Shown here: positions 45,033-52,975 of the stretch, piece by piece
Numbering within the stretch: position 1 is the first letter of the stretch
How the letters are laid out: each line of letters starts with the position of its first letter
NCBI GenBank assembly: GCA_013214355.1
Contig: JABSSL010000019.1
Coordinates: 117,594-181,593 of the forward strand
Length of the DNA: 64,000 nucleotides
Origin: Saprospiraceae bacterium
Lineage (GTDB): Bacteria > Bacteroidota > Bacteroidia > Chitinophagales > Saprospiraceae
Direction of reading: 5' to 3'
The notes under the pieces: model-generated
What the model was told of the DNA's origin: nothing
What the model saw: only the letters and a program-made list of their open reading frames with translations
Databases searched by the model: none
Made by a program: the position numbers and the translations under genes

Positions 45033-45311
45033 CTATCTTTTGCTAATCTTATTATTGGAGATGTGCCGCTGACGAGAGCATTTGAAACGACTAATTTCAG
45101 CAGATCGTTTCTTTAGATGTTTTTTACTTACTCCGCTATTAACTCGCTTACGCCACAGGCGGAAACTGCTTCCCTTTAGCGTTCGTCGCATTAGGCGAAT
45201 CACTTCCTTTTCGGGTAATCCAAATTGATGACGAATGGCCTCGAAAGGCGTCCGATCCTCCCAAGCCATTTCTATGATTCGATCCAAATCTCTTTCACTT
45301 AGTTCTTCCAT
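45033..45311 (-). CDS. TIGR03643 / DUF2805 small protein
   Basis: 92 residues. [54 protein letters not shown] matches the DUF2805 pattern; the predicted helix-turn-helix ([20 protein letters not shown]) and basic tail suggest nucleic-acid binding. It is typically found next to photolyases. Three bases downstream of the SDR stop and eight bases upstream of the photolyase. Confidence 0.9.
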   Translation of the reverse strand: MEELSERDLDRIIEMAWEDRTPFEAIRHQFGLPEKEVIRLMRRTLKGSSFRLWRKRVNSGVSKKHLKKRSAEISRFKCSRQRHISNNKISKR

Positions 45312-45314
45312 GAT

Positions 45315-46001
45315 CTACACCTTAAGATTTGACATTCCTCCATCTACATGCATCACCTGCCCGCTGATCCAGGCTGATTTGTCCGACAGCAGAAAAGCCG
45401 CCATTTCAGCAATATCCTCTGGAGTTCCAATTTTCTTTAGCGGATGCCGTTGCGCGTTAGCAGCCTTCTTATCCTCAGAATTAAGGAGCTTCGAGGCTAA
45501 GGGGGTATCTGTGAGCGAAGGTGCAATGCAGTTGACTCTGATTTTCGGAGCGAATTCCGCAGCCAAGGAACGGGTCAATCCTTCCAGTGCTCCTTTAGAG
45601 GCAGCTACTTGCGCATGAAAATTGAAACCTGCTTGTACGGCAACTGTAGAGAATAGCACCACCGAAGCACTTCCACTCTTCTTTAATGATTTCAACGCCG
45701 CTTGCAAAACCTTTATGGCTCCAATTACTTGTAGTTTATAATCTTCCTCGAAAGCAGCCGGTTTGAGGCGGGCAAAAGGTTTGAGATTAATGCTCCCTGG
45801 ACAGTAGACCAGTCCATCTAGCGAGTCTGGCAGAAACTCTAGGGAAAGTTCGTCTTCCAGGACATCCAGATAATGAAATTGACTACCCGGTAGCTCATTT
45901 GATCGGTAGGTCCCCATTACATTATGTCCCTGTTCTTGCAACAATTCAGCAAGCGCTTTGCCGATACCAGAAGAGGCGCCTACTACCAAAATATTCTTCA
46001 T
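45315..46001 (-). CDS. short-chain dehydrogenase-fold protein of the photolyase cluster
   Basis: 228 residues from the ATG at 46001; the frame extends to 46109 without family character. Cofactor motif ILVVGASSGIGKALAE is normal. In the active site, VVLFSTVAV supplies Ser, but the position of the catalytic Tyr in YxxxK reads VAASK. APSLTDTPLASKLL and GQVMHVDGGMS end the fold. The Tyr loss appears to be a trait of this photolyase-linked subgroup, so it may bind NAD(P) without classical reductase chemistry. First gene of the five-gene set. Confidence 0.85.
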   Translation of the reverse strand: MKNILVVGASSGIGKALAELLQEQGHNVMGTYRSNELPGSQFHYLDVLEDELSLEFLPDSLDGLVYCPGSINLKPFARLKPAAFEEDYKLQVIGAIKVLQAALKSLKKSGSASVVLFSTVAVQAGFNFHAQVAASKGALEGLTRSLAAEFAPKIRVNCIAPSLTDTPLASKLLNSEDKKAANAQRHPLKKIGTPEDIAEMAAFLLSDKSAWISGQVMHVDGGMSNLKV

Positions 46002-46249
46002 GTAATTTACGCTTAACAAACTATGGATGAAAATTCTGCAAGGGCAACAACAGATAAGTCGAATGGTTCTACAAAGCTGATTGAATTTTAACTGGGCGCT
46101 CGTACCCATTCCAAGCTTTCATATAGGTTGCCTAATACTGATGGTTTTACTGCAAAATTTCTTACATTTAGTAAGGATAAGGCCGTTGTCAGGCTATCCA
46201 CTTTACTTTATAAACTTAGCTACCAACTTTCACACAAGTCCTTTCCCAC

Positions 46250-49042
46250 ATGCGACTATTGCTAATACTGTCGGGGATCCTATCCATTATTATACTCTTC
46301 ACTGAATGTGGCACCAGATCGGAGTCGATTGACCCCAGGTATGCCAAGCAATTATTCGTGCATGAAATCTATCCAGTTCTCCAACGCAAATGCCTAAGTT
46401 GTCATGGTGAGGATCCCGATAAAATTGAAGGCGATTTTCAATTACTCAGTCGCTCCTCGCTGCTGCGAGGTGGGCAATCAGGAAAAGCTGCAGTAGTACC
46501 AGGAGAACCCGAGGAGAGCCTCCTGATCCATTTGATTGAAGGTCGTGATCCGGAATCCACCATGCCTCCCAAAAGAGATGAACAGCTGACTGGTGATGAA
46601 ATACAGTGGTTTCGAGATTGGGTTTCTGCTGGGGCAATTTGGCCTGATAAAGCGGAACAAGCCGAAATACTAGCTGCTGGAGAATGGCAATTTGGGGATC
46701 GGATTCAAGTTCAAACCAGCGGCGGGCAAGAGAAGAGCTGGGATGACCGACGTTACAAGCGGGCTCAATTGTGGGCCTTCTACCCTTTGACTGATCCGAT
46801 AGTTCCGAAGTCCAAGTATGAACATCCCATCGATGCCTTTCTCCAAAGTGGTCTGCAAGAGGTTGGCTTAGGCATGGCTAAAAAAGCCTCCAAACTCACT
46901 TTGCTTCGAAGGGCTACCTTCAATCTTACCGGACTTCCACCCACCCCGGAAGAGGTAGAGGCTTTCCTAAATGATGAATCAGATTCAGCCTATGCCAACT
47001 TAATCGACCGACTTCTCGCCAGTCCCCATTACGGAGAGCAATGGGGAAAGCATTGGCTAGATGTCGTTCGCTATGCCGATTCAGATGGTTACTCCAATGA
47101 TTTCGTTCGACCCAATGCCTGGCGATATCGAGATTATGTTATCAGATCTTTCAATGAAGACAAGCCCTACCATCAGTTCATAAAGGAGCAACTGGCAGGC
47201 GATGAAATAAACTCGGAGCACGCAGAGATGTTGATCGCCACAGGCTTTTTGCGAATGGGGCCCTGGGAACATACCGGCATGGCCATTGCCGCAGAAACAC
47301 GGCAGCTGTTTTTAGATGATGTCACCAATATCGTCGGAGAAACTTTTCTCTCCCTTCCTCTTGGCTGTGCTAAATGCCATGACCATAAATATGACCCTAT
47401 TCCCACAAAGGATTATTACCAAGTACAAGCCGTATTTGCACCCACACAATTTGCCAATCGAAGCGCCGCCTTCTTAGCTGTCGAAAATCAGGAAGGCATG
47501 GCCGAAGAACAGGAACGCATTGCGTATTGGATTAATAAAACTAAAGCAGAAGAAAAGGCCATTAAAGAAAAGGAAGAGGATGCTGCCAGACAGTGGTTTA
47601 CAGCAAGAGGTCTGGCTTATTTAGATAAAAGAACTAGGAGGAAACTACCTGATGATCAGCAACCTCCCCGGTACTACGGACTGACCTTTGAGGACCTAGG
47701 TTATCGTAAGGTCCTTCAAAAGAGAAGACAAACCCTGAACAAAACCAAATTAAGGTTTGAACCCTATGCCTACTCCGTTTACAATGGCCCAAATAGAGTA
47801 GTACACAGCGGCAGAAGCAACTTCTTGCCACAGGAGATTGGGCAGGAGACTCCCGCCACTTTTGTGCTGAACGGTGGCTCCATTTATGCCCCCCTTGAGG
47901 AAGTGCCAGCGGGTGTCCTAAGTGCTGTCCAGGCTATGGCTCAGCCACTGGATGGAGCGATGCTCAACGAAACTCCAAATCCAATTCCTCAAACCAGAGA
48001 TGGGCGTAGATTAGCCTTTGCCAATTGGCTGATAGAAGGAGAAAATCCACTCGTCATTCGTTCTATTGTTAATCGCATCTGGCAACAGCATTTTGGAAAA
48101 GGAATCGTGGAAACGAGTAATAACTTCGGTGGAACAGGAAAGGCACCTACGCATCCAGAACTTCTAGACTGGCTATGTCAGGCTTTTATTCAGGAAGGAT
48201 GGTCAATCAAAGCCTTGAATCGTTTGATCATGACTTCAGAAGCCTATCAACAGTCCAGTCAAGCCAAAAATACCGATAAGACCAATAGAGTAGATCCCGA
48301 AAACAAACTCTTATCGCATTATCCTCCGAGAAGACTGGGAGCTGAAGAAATTCGCGATGCCACCTTGCTAGCAAGTGGCGAATTGAATCCGACCCTGGGT
48401 GGCATCCCGATTCGACCAGAGATGAATCAGGAAATCGCTTTACAGCCCCGCCATACGATGGGCTCTATTGCGATGGCTTATCAACCTTCAACAACTAAGG
48501 CCGCTAGAAATAGACGAACCATTTACGCCGAAAAGATTAGAAATCTTCCCGATCCATTTTTACAGGTATTCAATCAACCGTCAACTGAGATTTCATGCGA
48601 AAGGCGGAGCTCTTCGACCGTGGCGCCACAAGCCTTCACTTTAATGAACAGTCGACAGCTTAGAGATCGGGCAATAGCTTTAGCCCTTCGTTTGGAAGAA
48701 CAAGCTGAAGCGGATCTTGAAAGCCGAGTACACTTAGCTGGGCGGCTTTGTTGGAATCGACAGCTGGACGAAAGAGAACTTGCTCAAGCTACTGCTTACG
48801 TAAGAAGCATGGAGGAATATCATCGCTCTAATGCGGCTCAGGCGGTGACCTATCCCACCTCTATTACTAGAAAAATGTTTGAAGAGATGACGGGTGAGCC
48901 TTTCGAATACGAGGAAGAGCTTGATGTATTTCATGCCTACCAAGCTGATGCTAAGGATGCAGATGTCCCGCCCTCTACCCGTGCATTAGCCGATCTTGCC
49001 ATGGTTTTGTTTAACACAAATGAATTTCTCTATGTCTTCTGA
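46250..49042 (+). CDS. DUF1549/DUF1553 protein with planctomycete-type cytochrome c domain
   Basis: 930 residues. Lipoprotein-like signal (IIILFTEC, Cys about 20). Haem-binding CLSCHG near residue 50 with MPPKRDEQLT downstream (axial Met), the PSC1 domain. DUF1549 (about 195-400) includes HWLDVVRYADSDGY and a second CxxCH (GCAKCHDHKYDPI). DUF1553 (about 590-890) includes RLAFANWLIEGENPLVIRSIVNRIWQQHFGKGIVET and PRRLGAEEIRDATLLASG. These are putative periplasmic electron-transfer or polymer-oxidation proteins. It overlaps the DUF1501 gene by 11 bases. Confidence 0.92.
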   Translation: MRLLLILSGILSIIILFTECGTRSESIDPRYAKQLFVHEIYPVLQRKCLSCHGEDPDKIEGDFQLLSRSSLLRGGQSGKAAVVPGEPEESLLIHLIEGRDPESTMPPKRDEQLTGDEIQWFRDWVSAGAIWPDKAEQAEILAAGEWQFGDRIQVQTSGGQEKSWDDRRYKRAQLWAFYPLTDPIVPKSKYEHPIDAFLQSGLQEVGLGMAKKASKLTLLRRATFNLTGLPPTPEEVEAFLNDESDSAYANLIDRLLASPHYGEQWGKHWLDVVRYADSDGYSNDFVRPNAWRYRDYVIRSFNEDKPYHQFIKEQLAGDEINSEHAEMLIATGFLRMGPWEHTGMAIAAETRQLFLDDVTNIVGETFLSLPLGCAKCHDHKYDPIPTKDYYQVQAVFAPTQFANRSAAFLAVENQEGMAEEQERIAYWINKTKAEEKAIKEKEEDAARQWFTARGLAYLDKRTRRKLPDDQQPPRYYGLTFEDLGYRKVLQKRRQTLNKTKLRFEPYAYSVYNGPNRVVHSGRSNFLPQEIGQETPATFVLNGGSIYAPLEEVPAGVLSAVQAMAQPLDGAMLNETPNPIPQTRDGRRLAFANWLIEGENPLVIRSIVNRIWQQHFGKGIVETSNNFGGTGKAPTHPELLDWLCQAFIQEGWSIKALNRLIMTSEAYQQSSQAKNTDKTNRVDPENKLLSHYPPRRLGAEEIRDATLLASGELNPTLGGIPIRPEMNQEIALQPRHTMGSIAMAYQPSTTKAARNRRTIYAEKIRNLPDPFLQVFNQPSTEISCERRSSSTVAPQAFTLMNSRQLRDRAIALALRLEEQAEADLESRVHLAGRLCWNRQLDERELAQATAYVRSMEEYHRSNAAQAVTYPTSITRKMFEEMTGEPFEYEEELDVFHAYQADAKDADVPPSTRALADLAMVLFNTNEFLYVF

Positions 49043-50456
49043 TCACAATCATTGGAACCGACGACAATTCATCTACGGCCTTGGAGCAGGCATTGGCGCC
49101 ATAGCTTTGAGCAGTCTGCTGGGGTGTGAAACTAGCTCTGGCACAGACAGGATTCCTCTGAACCCATTGGCTTCCAAGCCGCCCATGATTATTCCCAAAG
49201 CCAAATCGGTCATCTTTATTACCCTAGAAGGTGGCCCCAGTCATATTGATACCTTCGATCCCAAACCTGCTCTAGCCAAGTATCATCTGAGCAAATTCGA
49301 ACGGAAGGGAGAGCAGTTTTCAGCCATGTCCTCCGGAAATCGATACATCGTACAGAGTCCGTTTAAGAGTAGAAAAGTGGGGCAGTCTGGAGCAGATATG
49401 AGCAGTCCCTTCGTCCACTTGGCTAAGGTAGCTGACGATATCTGTTTCTATCGCGGTGCGCAGGCCAAGTCGGTCAATCATCCAACCGCTATGTATCAAC
49501 TCAATACAGGCAATCAATTTGGAGGTGACCCAGCCTTTGGGGCTTGGACAGCTTACGGACTAGGGTCCTTGAATGATAATCTACCCGCTTTCGTGGTCCT
49601 ACCGGAACTCGCTTTCCCACAAGGGGGATCAGCCAACTGGTCCAACGGATTTTTACCGGCTCAATTCCAAGGAACTACCTTCCGACCTACGGGGACGCCC
49701 ATTCTAAATATTGAACCACCACCTGGATTGAGTCGTTACCATCAGAGAGAAAGCATTGATCTTATCCAAGCTTTCAACAAGCAGCATGCTGAACGTCACC
49801 CTGAAGAAGACGAACTACGGGCTCGAATGTCTAATTATGAATTAGCATTCCGCATGCAGATGGAGGTTCCAGGCATCATTGATTTAGAACAGGAAGACGA
49901 AAAAACCAAAGCTTTGTATGGGCTAAATGCAAAGGCAACCCATGACTTTGGTAGAAAATGTCTACTCGCTAGAAGATTAGTGGAAAAAGGGGTTCGCTTT
50001 GTACAACTCTACTCTTCTAGCTGGGATTCACATGATTTTCTCGAAAGAGCGCACGGTAATTTGATCGAGAGCATTGATAAACCCATTGCTGGACTAATTA
50101 CTGATCTGAAACGGAGAGGTCTGCTGGAAGAGACCCTAATTGTATGTTCTGGAGAATTTGGACGAACGGCTGACAATGGTATACGTGAAGGAGGTATCGC
50201 ATATGGGCGAGATCACAATCCCGATGCTATGACGATTTGGCTGGCGGGCGGCGGCGTTAAGGCGGGACATACGATTGGTGCTACAGATGAACTAGGTCAA
50301 GAGGCGGTGGAAGTGGTTCATCCCATTAGCGACCTGCATGTAACGCTACTGCATCTTCTAGGTCTCGATGACAACAAACTGACTTATCTGCACGGTGGTC
50401 GATATAAACAGTTGTCCCAATTTGGTGGGAAGATGATAAAAGACTTAATTGCCTAA
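49032..50456 (+). CDS. DUF1501 protein with Tat/lipoprotein signal
   Basis: 474 residues from the ATG at 49032. NRRQFIYGLGAGIGAIALSSLLGC combines a twin-arginine motif with a lipobox. The rest fits DUF1501, a sulfatase/alkaline-phosphatase-like fold: KSVIFITLEGGPSHIDTFDPKP near the start, WDSHDF, VCSGEFGRT and GRDHNPDAMTIWLAGGGVKAG. DUF1501 and DUF1553 proteins almost always occur as a pair. Probable periplasmic metalloenzyme of unknown substrate. Confidence 0.92.
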   Translation: MSSDHNHWNRRQFIYGLGAGIGAIALSSLLGCETSSGTDRIPLNPLASKPPMIIPKAKSVIFITLEGGPSHIDTFDPKPALAKYHLSKFERKGEQFSAMSSGNRYIVQSPFKSRKVGQSGADMSSPFVHLAKVADDICFYRGAQAKSVNHPTAMYQLNTGNQFGGDPAFGAWTAYGLGSLNDNLPAFVVLPELAFPQGGSANWSNGFLPAQFQGTTFRPTGTPILNIEPPPGLSRYHQRESIDLIQAFNKQHAERHPEEDELRARMSNYELAFRMQMEVPGIIDLEQEDEKTKALYGLNAKATHDFGRKCLLARRLVEKGVRFVQLYSSSWDSHDFLERAHGNLIESIDKPIAGLITDLKRRGLLEETLIVCSGEFGRTADNGIREGGIAYGRDHNPDAMTIWLAGGGVKAGHTIGATDELGQEAVEVVHPISDLHVTLLHLLGLDDNKLTYLHGGRYKQLSQFGGKMIKDLIA

Positions 50457-51413
50457 ATGGAAGAAAGACTTGATCAGAGTGCAATACAGATCGACGTTTC
50501 AGAGCCTATCTTTGAACAGTTCGCTGCCCAACTTGAAGGTCAAACCACTGAGCAACAATTTCGTCTTGCGCCCCATCTTGGGAAAGGTGTCATAGATCGA
50601 TTTCACCTACCACAGGAGATCGAGGTGTTGCAGTTCCAGTTCGAACTCCAGCAAACCTTTAAGATTCATTCTAAGAATCCTAACAATAGCAAATGGCTGT
50701 TGATCAATACCAACCTATCAGAAGTAAAGTTGGAGAAGCAGGTCAACGAGCAAATGCTACAAATCCAGCGGCATTTACCTTCAGGAATGTTGTTGTATAC
50801 TCCAGGAACACAAGTTTACAGTGCCAGTGCTCCAAATCAAGCCTATAATATATTTTTAACCCGATTCCATCGATCCTTCCTAAGTCAGAGGTTCAACATT
50901 GAACTCCCTCTACTAGACAGTGGTTCACAAGCCATTATTTACGAGGATCTTGACTCGGTAAGTGAGGGGTGGTTAGGTGTTTGCAAAGACAACTTTCATG
51001 ATCGTCTACTCATCCACGCCAATGTCTTGCTTTTTCTCCGTCAATTTATTACCAAACTTGCAAGTCGAGAACAAGAAAATCGATACGAAAATCTTCATCC
51101 GCAAGATATACAAGCCCTTTTCCTAGCAGCAGCCAATCTCAGGGATCCACTTCGGCAAAATCTCCCTAGTATCAATGAATTAGCAATATTAGCCGCAATG
51201 AGCAAGACCAAATTCAAAACCTGCTTTAAGCAAGTTTTTGGTTTACCTCCACTACAATATCACCAGCGGATTAAAATGGAGTATGCTAGAGAGAAACTAA
51301 GAAAAAAAGAGAAAAGCCCCTCGGAAGTTAGTTATGCATTGGGCTATTCACATCCTTCTAAATTCACGCTCGCCTTCAAGAAGCATTTCGGTATTTTACC
51401 TTCTGATATTTAG
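50457..51413 (+). CDS. AraC-family transcriptional regulator
   Basis: 318 residues. N-terminal ligand or dimer domain of no clear type (about 1-215) and a C-terminal double helix-turn-helix (about 225-318): PSINELAILAAMSKTKFKTCFKQVFGLPPLQYHQRIKMEYAREKL then SPSEVSYALGYSHPSKFTLAFKKHFGILPSDI. Its ATG directly follows the DUF1501 TAA, so translation is coupled and it probably controls the DUF1553/DUF1501 operon. Confidence 0.9.
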   Translation: MEERLDQSAIQIDVSEPIFEQFAAQLEGQTTEQQFRLAPHLGKGVIDRFHLPQEIEVLQFQFELQQTFKIHSKNPNNSKWLLINTNLSEVKLEKQVNEQMLQIQRHLPSGMLLYTPGTQVYSASAPNQAYNIFLTRFHRSFLSQRFNIELPLLDSGSQAIIYEDLDSVSEGWLGVCKDNFHDRLLIHANVLLFLRQFITKLASREQENRYENLHPQDIQALFLAAANLRDPLRQNLPSINELAILAAMSKTKFKTCFKQVFGLPPLQYHQRIKMEYAREKLRKKEKSPSEVSYALGYSHPSKFTLAFKKHFGILPSDI

Positions 51414-51502
51414 TAGGCTGATGGGCTTTTAGGGATAAGGACTTGTCTCTTAGGGCTAACTGCTGTCCTTCTATTTGAATCAACTTTGTGATAAAAAAGG
51501 AT

Positions 51503-52477
51503 ATGAGAATTTTTGTCACAGGAGGTTCAGGTTTTGTTGGCCAAAATGTTATACCCGTCTTGATTGATGAAGGTTATGAGGTCCTTGCCTTAGCCAGATC
51601 CTTGGGCGCTAAGAAGAAGGTGGAAGCCTTAGGTGCTATAGCTGTTGAAGACAATCTTACTGCTTTAACGGAAGTTACTATTCAGTCCCTTCGTACTTGT
51701 GATTATGTCCTGCACGCTGCTGCACATATGGACTTCGCCTACGATCCCCGCCCATATTATCCACTCAATGTGGAGGCCACTCAAAGCTTGCTTAGCTTAG
51801 CTAAAAAGGAAGGTATAAAGCGCTTCATTTACATTAGCGCCGCACCGGTAGTCCCTGGCTCTCCGATACGAAATCTCACGGAAGCAAAAGCCCTACCTCA
51901 ACTCCCGAGGGACTTATATCCTAAAACTAAAGCCATAGCGGAGCGGGCAGTCTTAGCAGCTAATAGTCGAAATTTTCAGACGGTTTCTTTGCGGCCACCT
52001 GCCATCTGGGGGCCCAATAATCCTCATTATGAAGACCTACTTACTCATGTAAAAGATGGAACATGGAGATGGATTGGGGGGGGAAATCATGTGCTTTCCA
52101 CCATCCATGTGTTGAATCTTGCTAATGCAATTTTAGCTGCCCTTAGGTCTTCTAAAGGAGGAGAGGCTTACTTCGTTACCGATGGCGATCGTCGGACCGT
52201 ACGTCAAACTTTCACGGCTATACTAGAAGCAGAAGGGCTTGACCCTGGCAAAAAGGAGCTACCGCGGGCAATAGCCGTAATAGTAGCACACCTATTCGGT
52301 GGAATCTGGAAATTACTAGGGCTGAAATCACGCCCCCCTGTCGCTCCTTTAATGATACGCTTGATGGGAACAGAGTTTTCCGTTTCAGACCAGAAGGCCA
52401 GGAAAGAACTGCTGTATCAAAACGCCATTTCCTTTGAGGAAGGCATTGCGGCATTGACGATTAATTCATTGAACTAA
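51503..52477 (+). CDS. NAD-dependent epimerase/dehydratase (extended SDR)
   Basis: 324 residues from the ATG at 51503; a GTG at 51488 is also possible. Extended-SDR signatures are IFVTGGSGFVGQNV, VLHAAAHMDFAYDPRPYYPLNVEAT, a YPKTKAIAE active site (Tyr-x3-Lys) and RPPAIWGPNN. The best match by eye is the 3-beta-hydroxysteroid dehydrogenase/isomerase-like group. Substrate unknown. Followed after 12 bases by a DUF2147 gene. Confidence 0.88.
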   Translation: MRIFVTGGSGFVGQNVIPVLIDEGYEVLALARSLGAKKKVEALGAIAVEDNLTALTEVTIQSLRTCDYVLHAAAHMDFAYDPRPYYPLNVEATQSLLSLAKKEGIKRFIYISAAPVVPGSPIRNLTEAKALPQLPRDLYPKTKAIAERAVLAANSRNFQTVSLRPPAIWGPNNPHYEDLLTHVKDGTWRWIGGGNHVLSTIHVLNLANAILAALRSSKGGEAYFVTDGDRRTVRQTFTAILEAEGLDPGKKELPRAIAVIVAHLFGGIWKLLGLKSRPPVAPLMIRLMGTEFSVSDQKARKELLYQNAISFEEGIAALTINSLN

Positions 52478-52489
52478 ATTTTCCAAACT

Positions 52490-52909
52490 ATGCAATGGAG
52501 TTACTTCATACTCACCGTTTTGATTTCAAATTCCTGGGGGACACCCCTAGATCAAGGAGAAGACATTATTGGTCAATATTGGACGGAAGGAAGATCAGGT
52601 AAAGTTGAACTTTATCAGGACAAGGATCGATACTATGGTAAAATCCTCTGGCGAAAAGAGGAACGAAATGATGTACACAACCCAATAAAGGCCTTGCGAG
52701 ATCGGAGCGTCATCGGGATTGTTTTTCTAAAAGACTTCGAGTACAGGAACGGGAAATATGAAAAAGGAAAGGTCTACTCAATCGATAATGGAAAGACTTA
52801 TGCAGGTAAGATGTGGCTAGAGGATAGGGGAAAAACCCTAAAAATGAGAGGATATGTAGGTGTTTCATGGCTAGGTAGGACGGCTACACTCGAACGAATT
52901 GAGCCCTAA
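52490..52909 (+). CDS. DUF2147 exported protein
   Basis: 139 residues, with an N-terminal hydrophobic segment (YFILTVLISNSWG). The DUF2147 pattern is clear: EDIIGQYWTEGRSGKVELYQDKDRYYGKILW, GIVFLKDFEYRNGKYEKGKVYSIDNGKTYAGKMWLED, and LKMRGYVGVSWLGRTATLERI. Lipocalin-like periplasmic proteins of unknown role, common in Bacteroidota and proteobacteria. Confidence 0.9.
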   Translation: MQWSYFILTVLISNSWGTPLDQGEDIIGQYWTEGRSGKVELYQDKDRYYGKILWRKEERNDVHNPIKALRDRSVIGIVFLKDFEYRNGKYEKGKVYSIDNGKTYAGKMWLEDRGKTLKMRGYVGVSWLGRTATLERIEP

Positions 52910-52914
52910 TTCAA

Positions 52915-52948
52915 GTTCCGGAACTGTTTTAGGAAACAGTTCCGGAAC
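52915..52948. terminator. inverted repeat between converging genes
   Basis: GTTCCGGAACTGTTT (52915-52929) and AAACAGTTCCGGAAC (52934-52948) form a 15-bp perfect stem with a TAGG loop, between the DUF2147 stop and the convergent metalloprotease stop. No long T run follows on either side, so termination is likely but not certain. Confidence 0.7.
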
Positions 52949-52975
52949 GGAATACTTCGCAGTGATTCTACCAGT

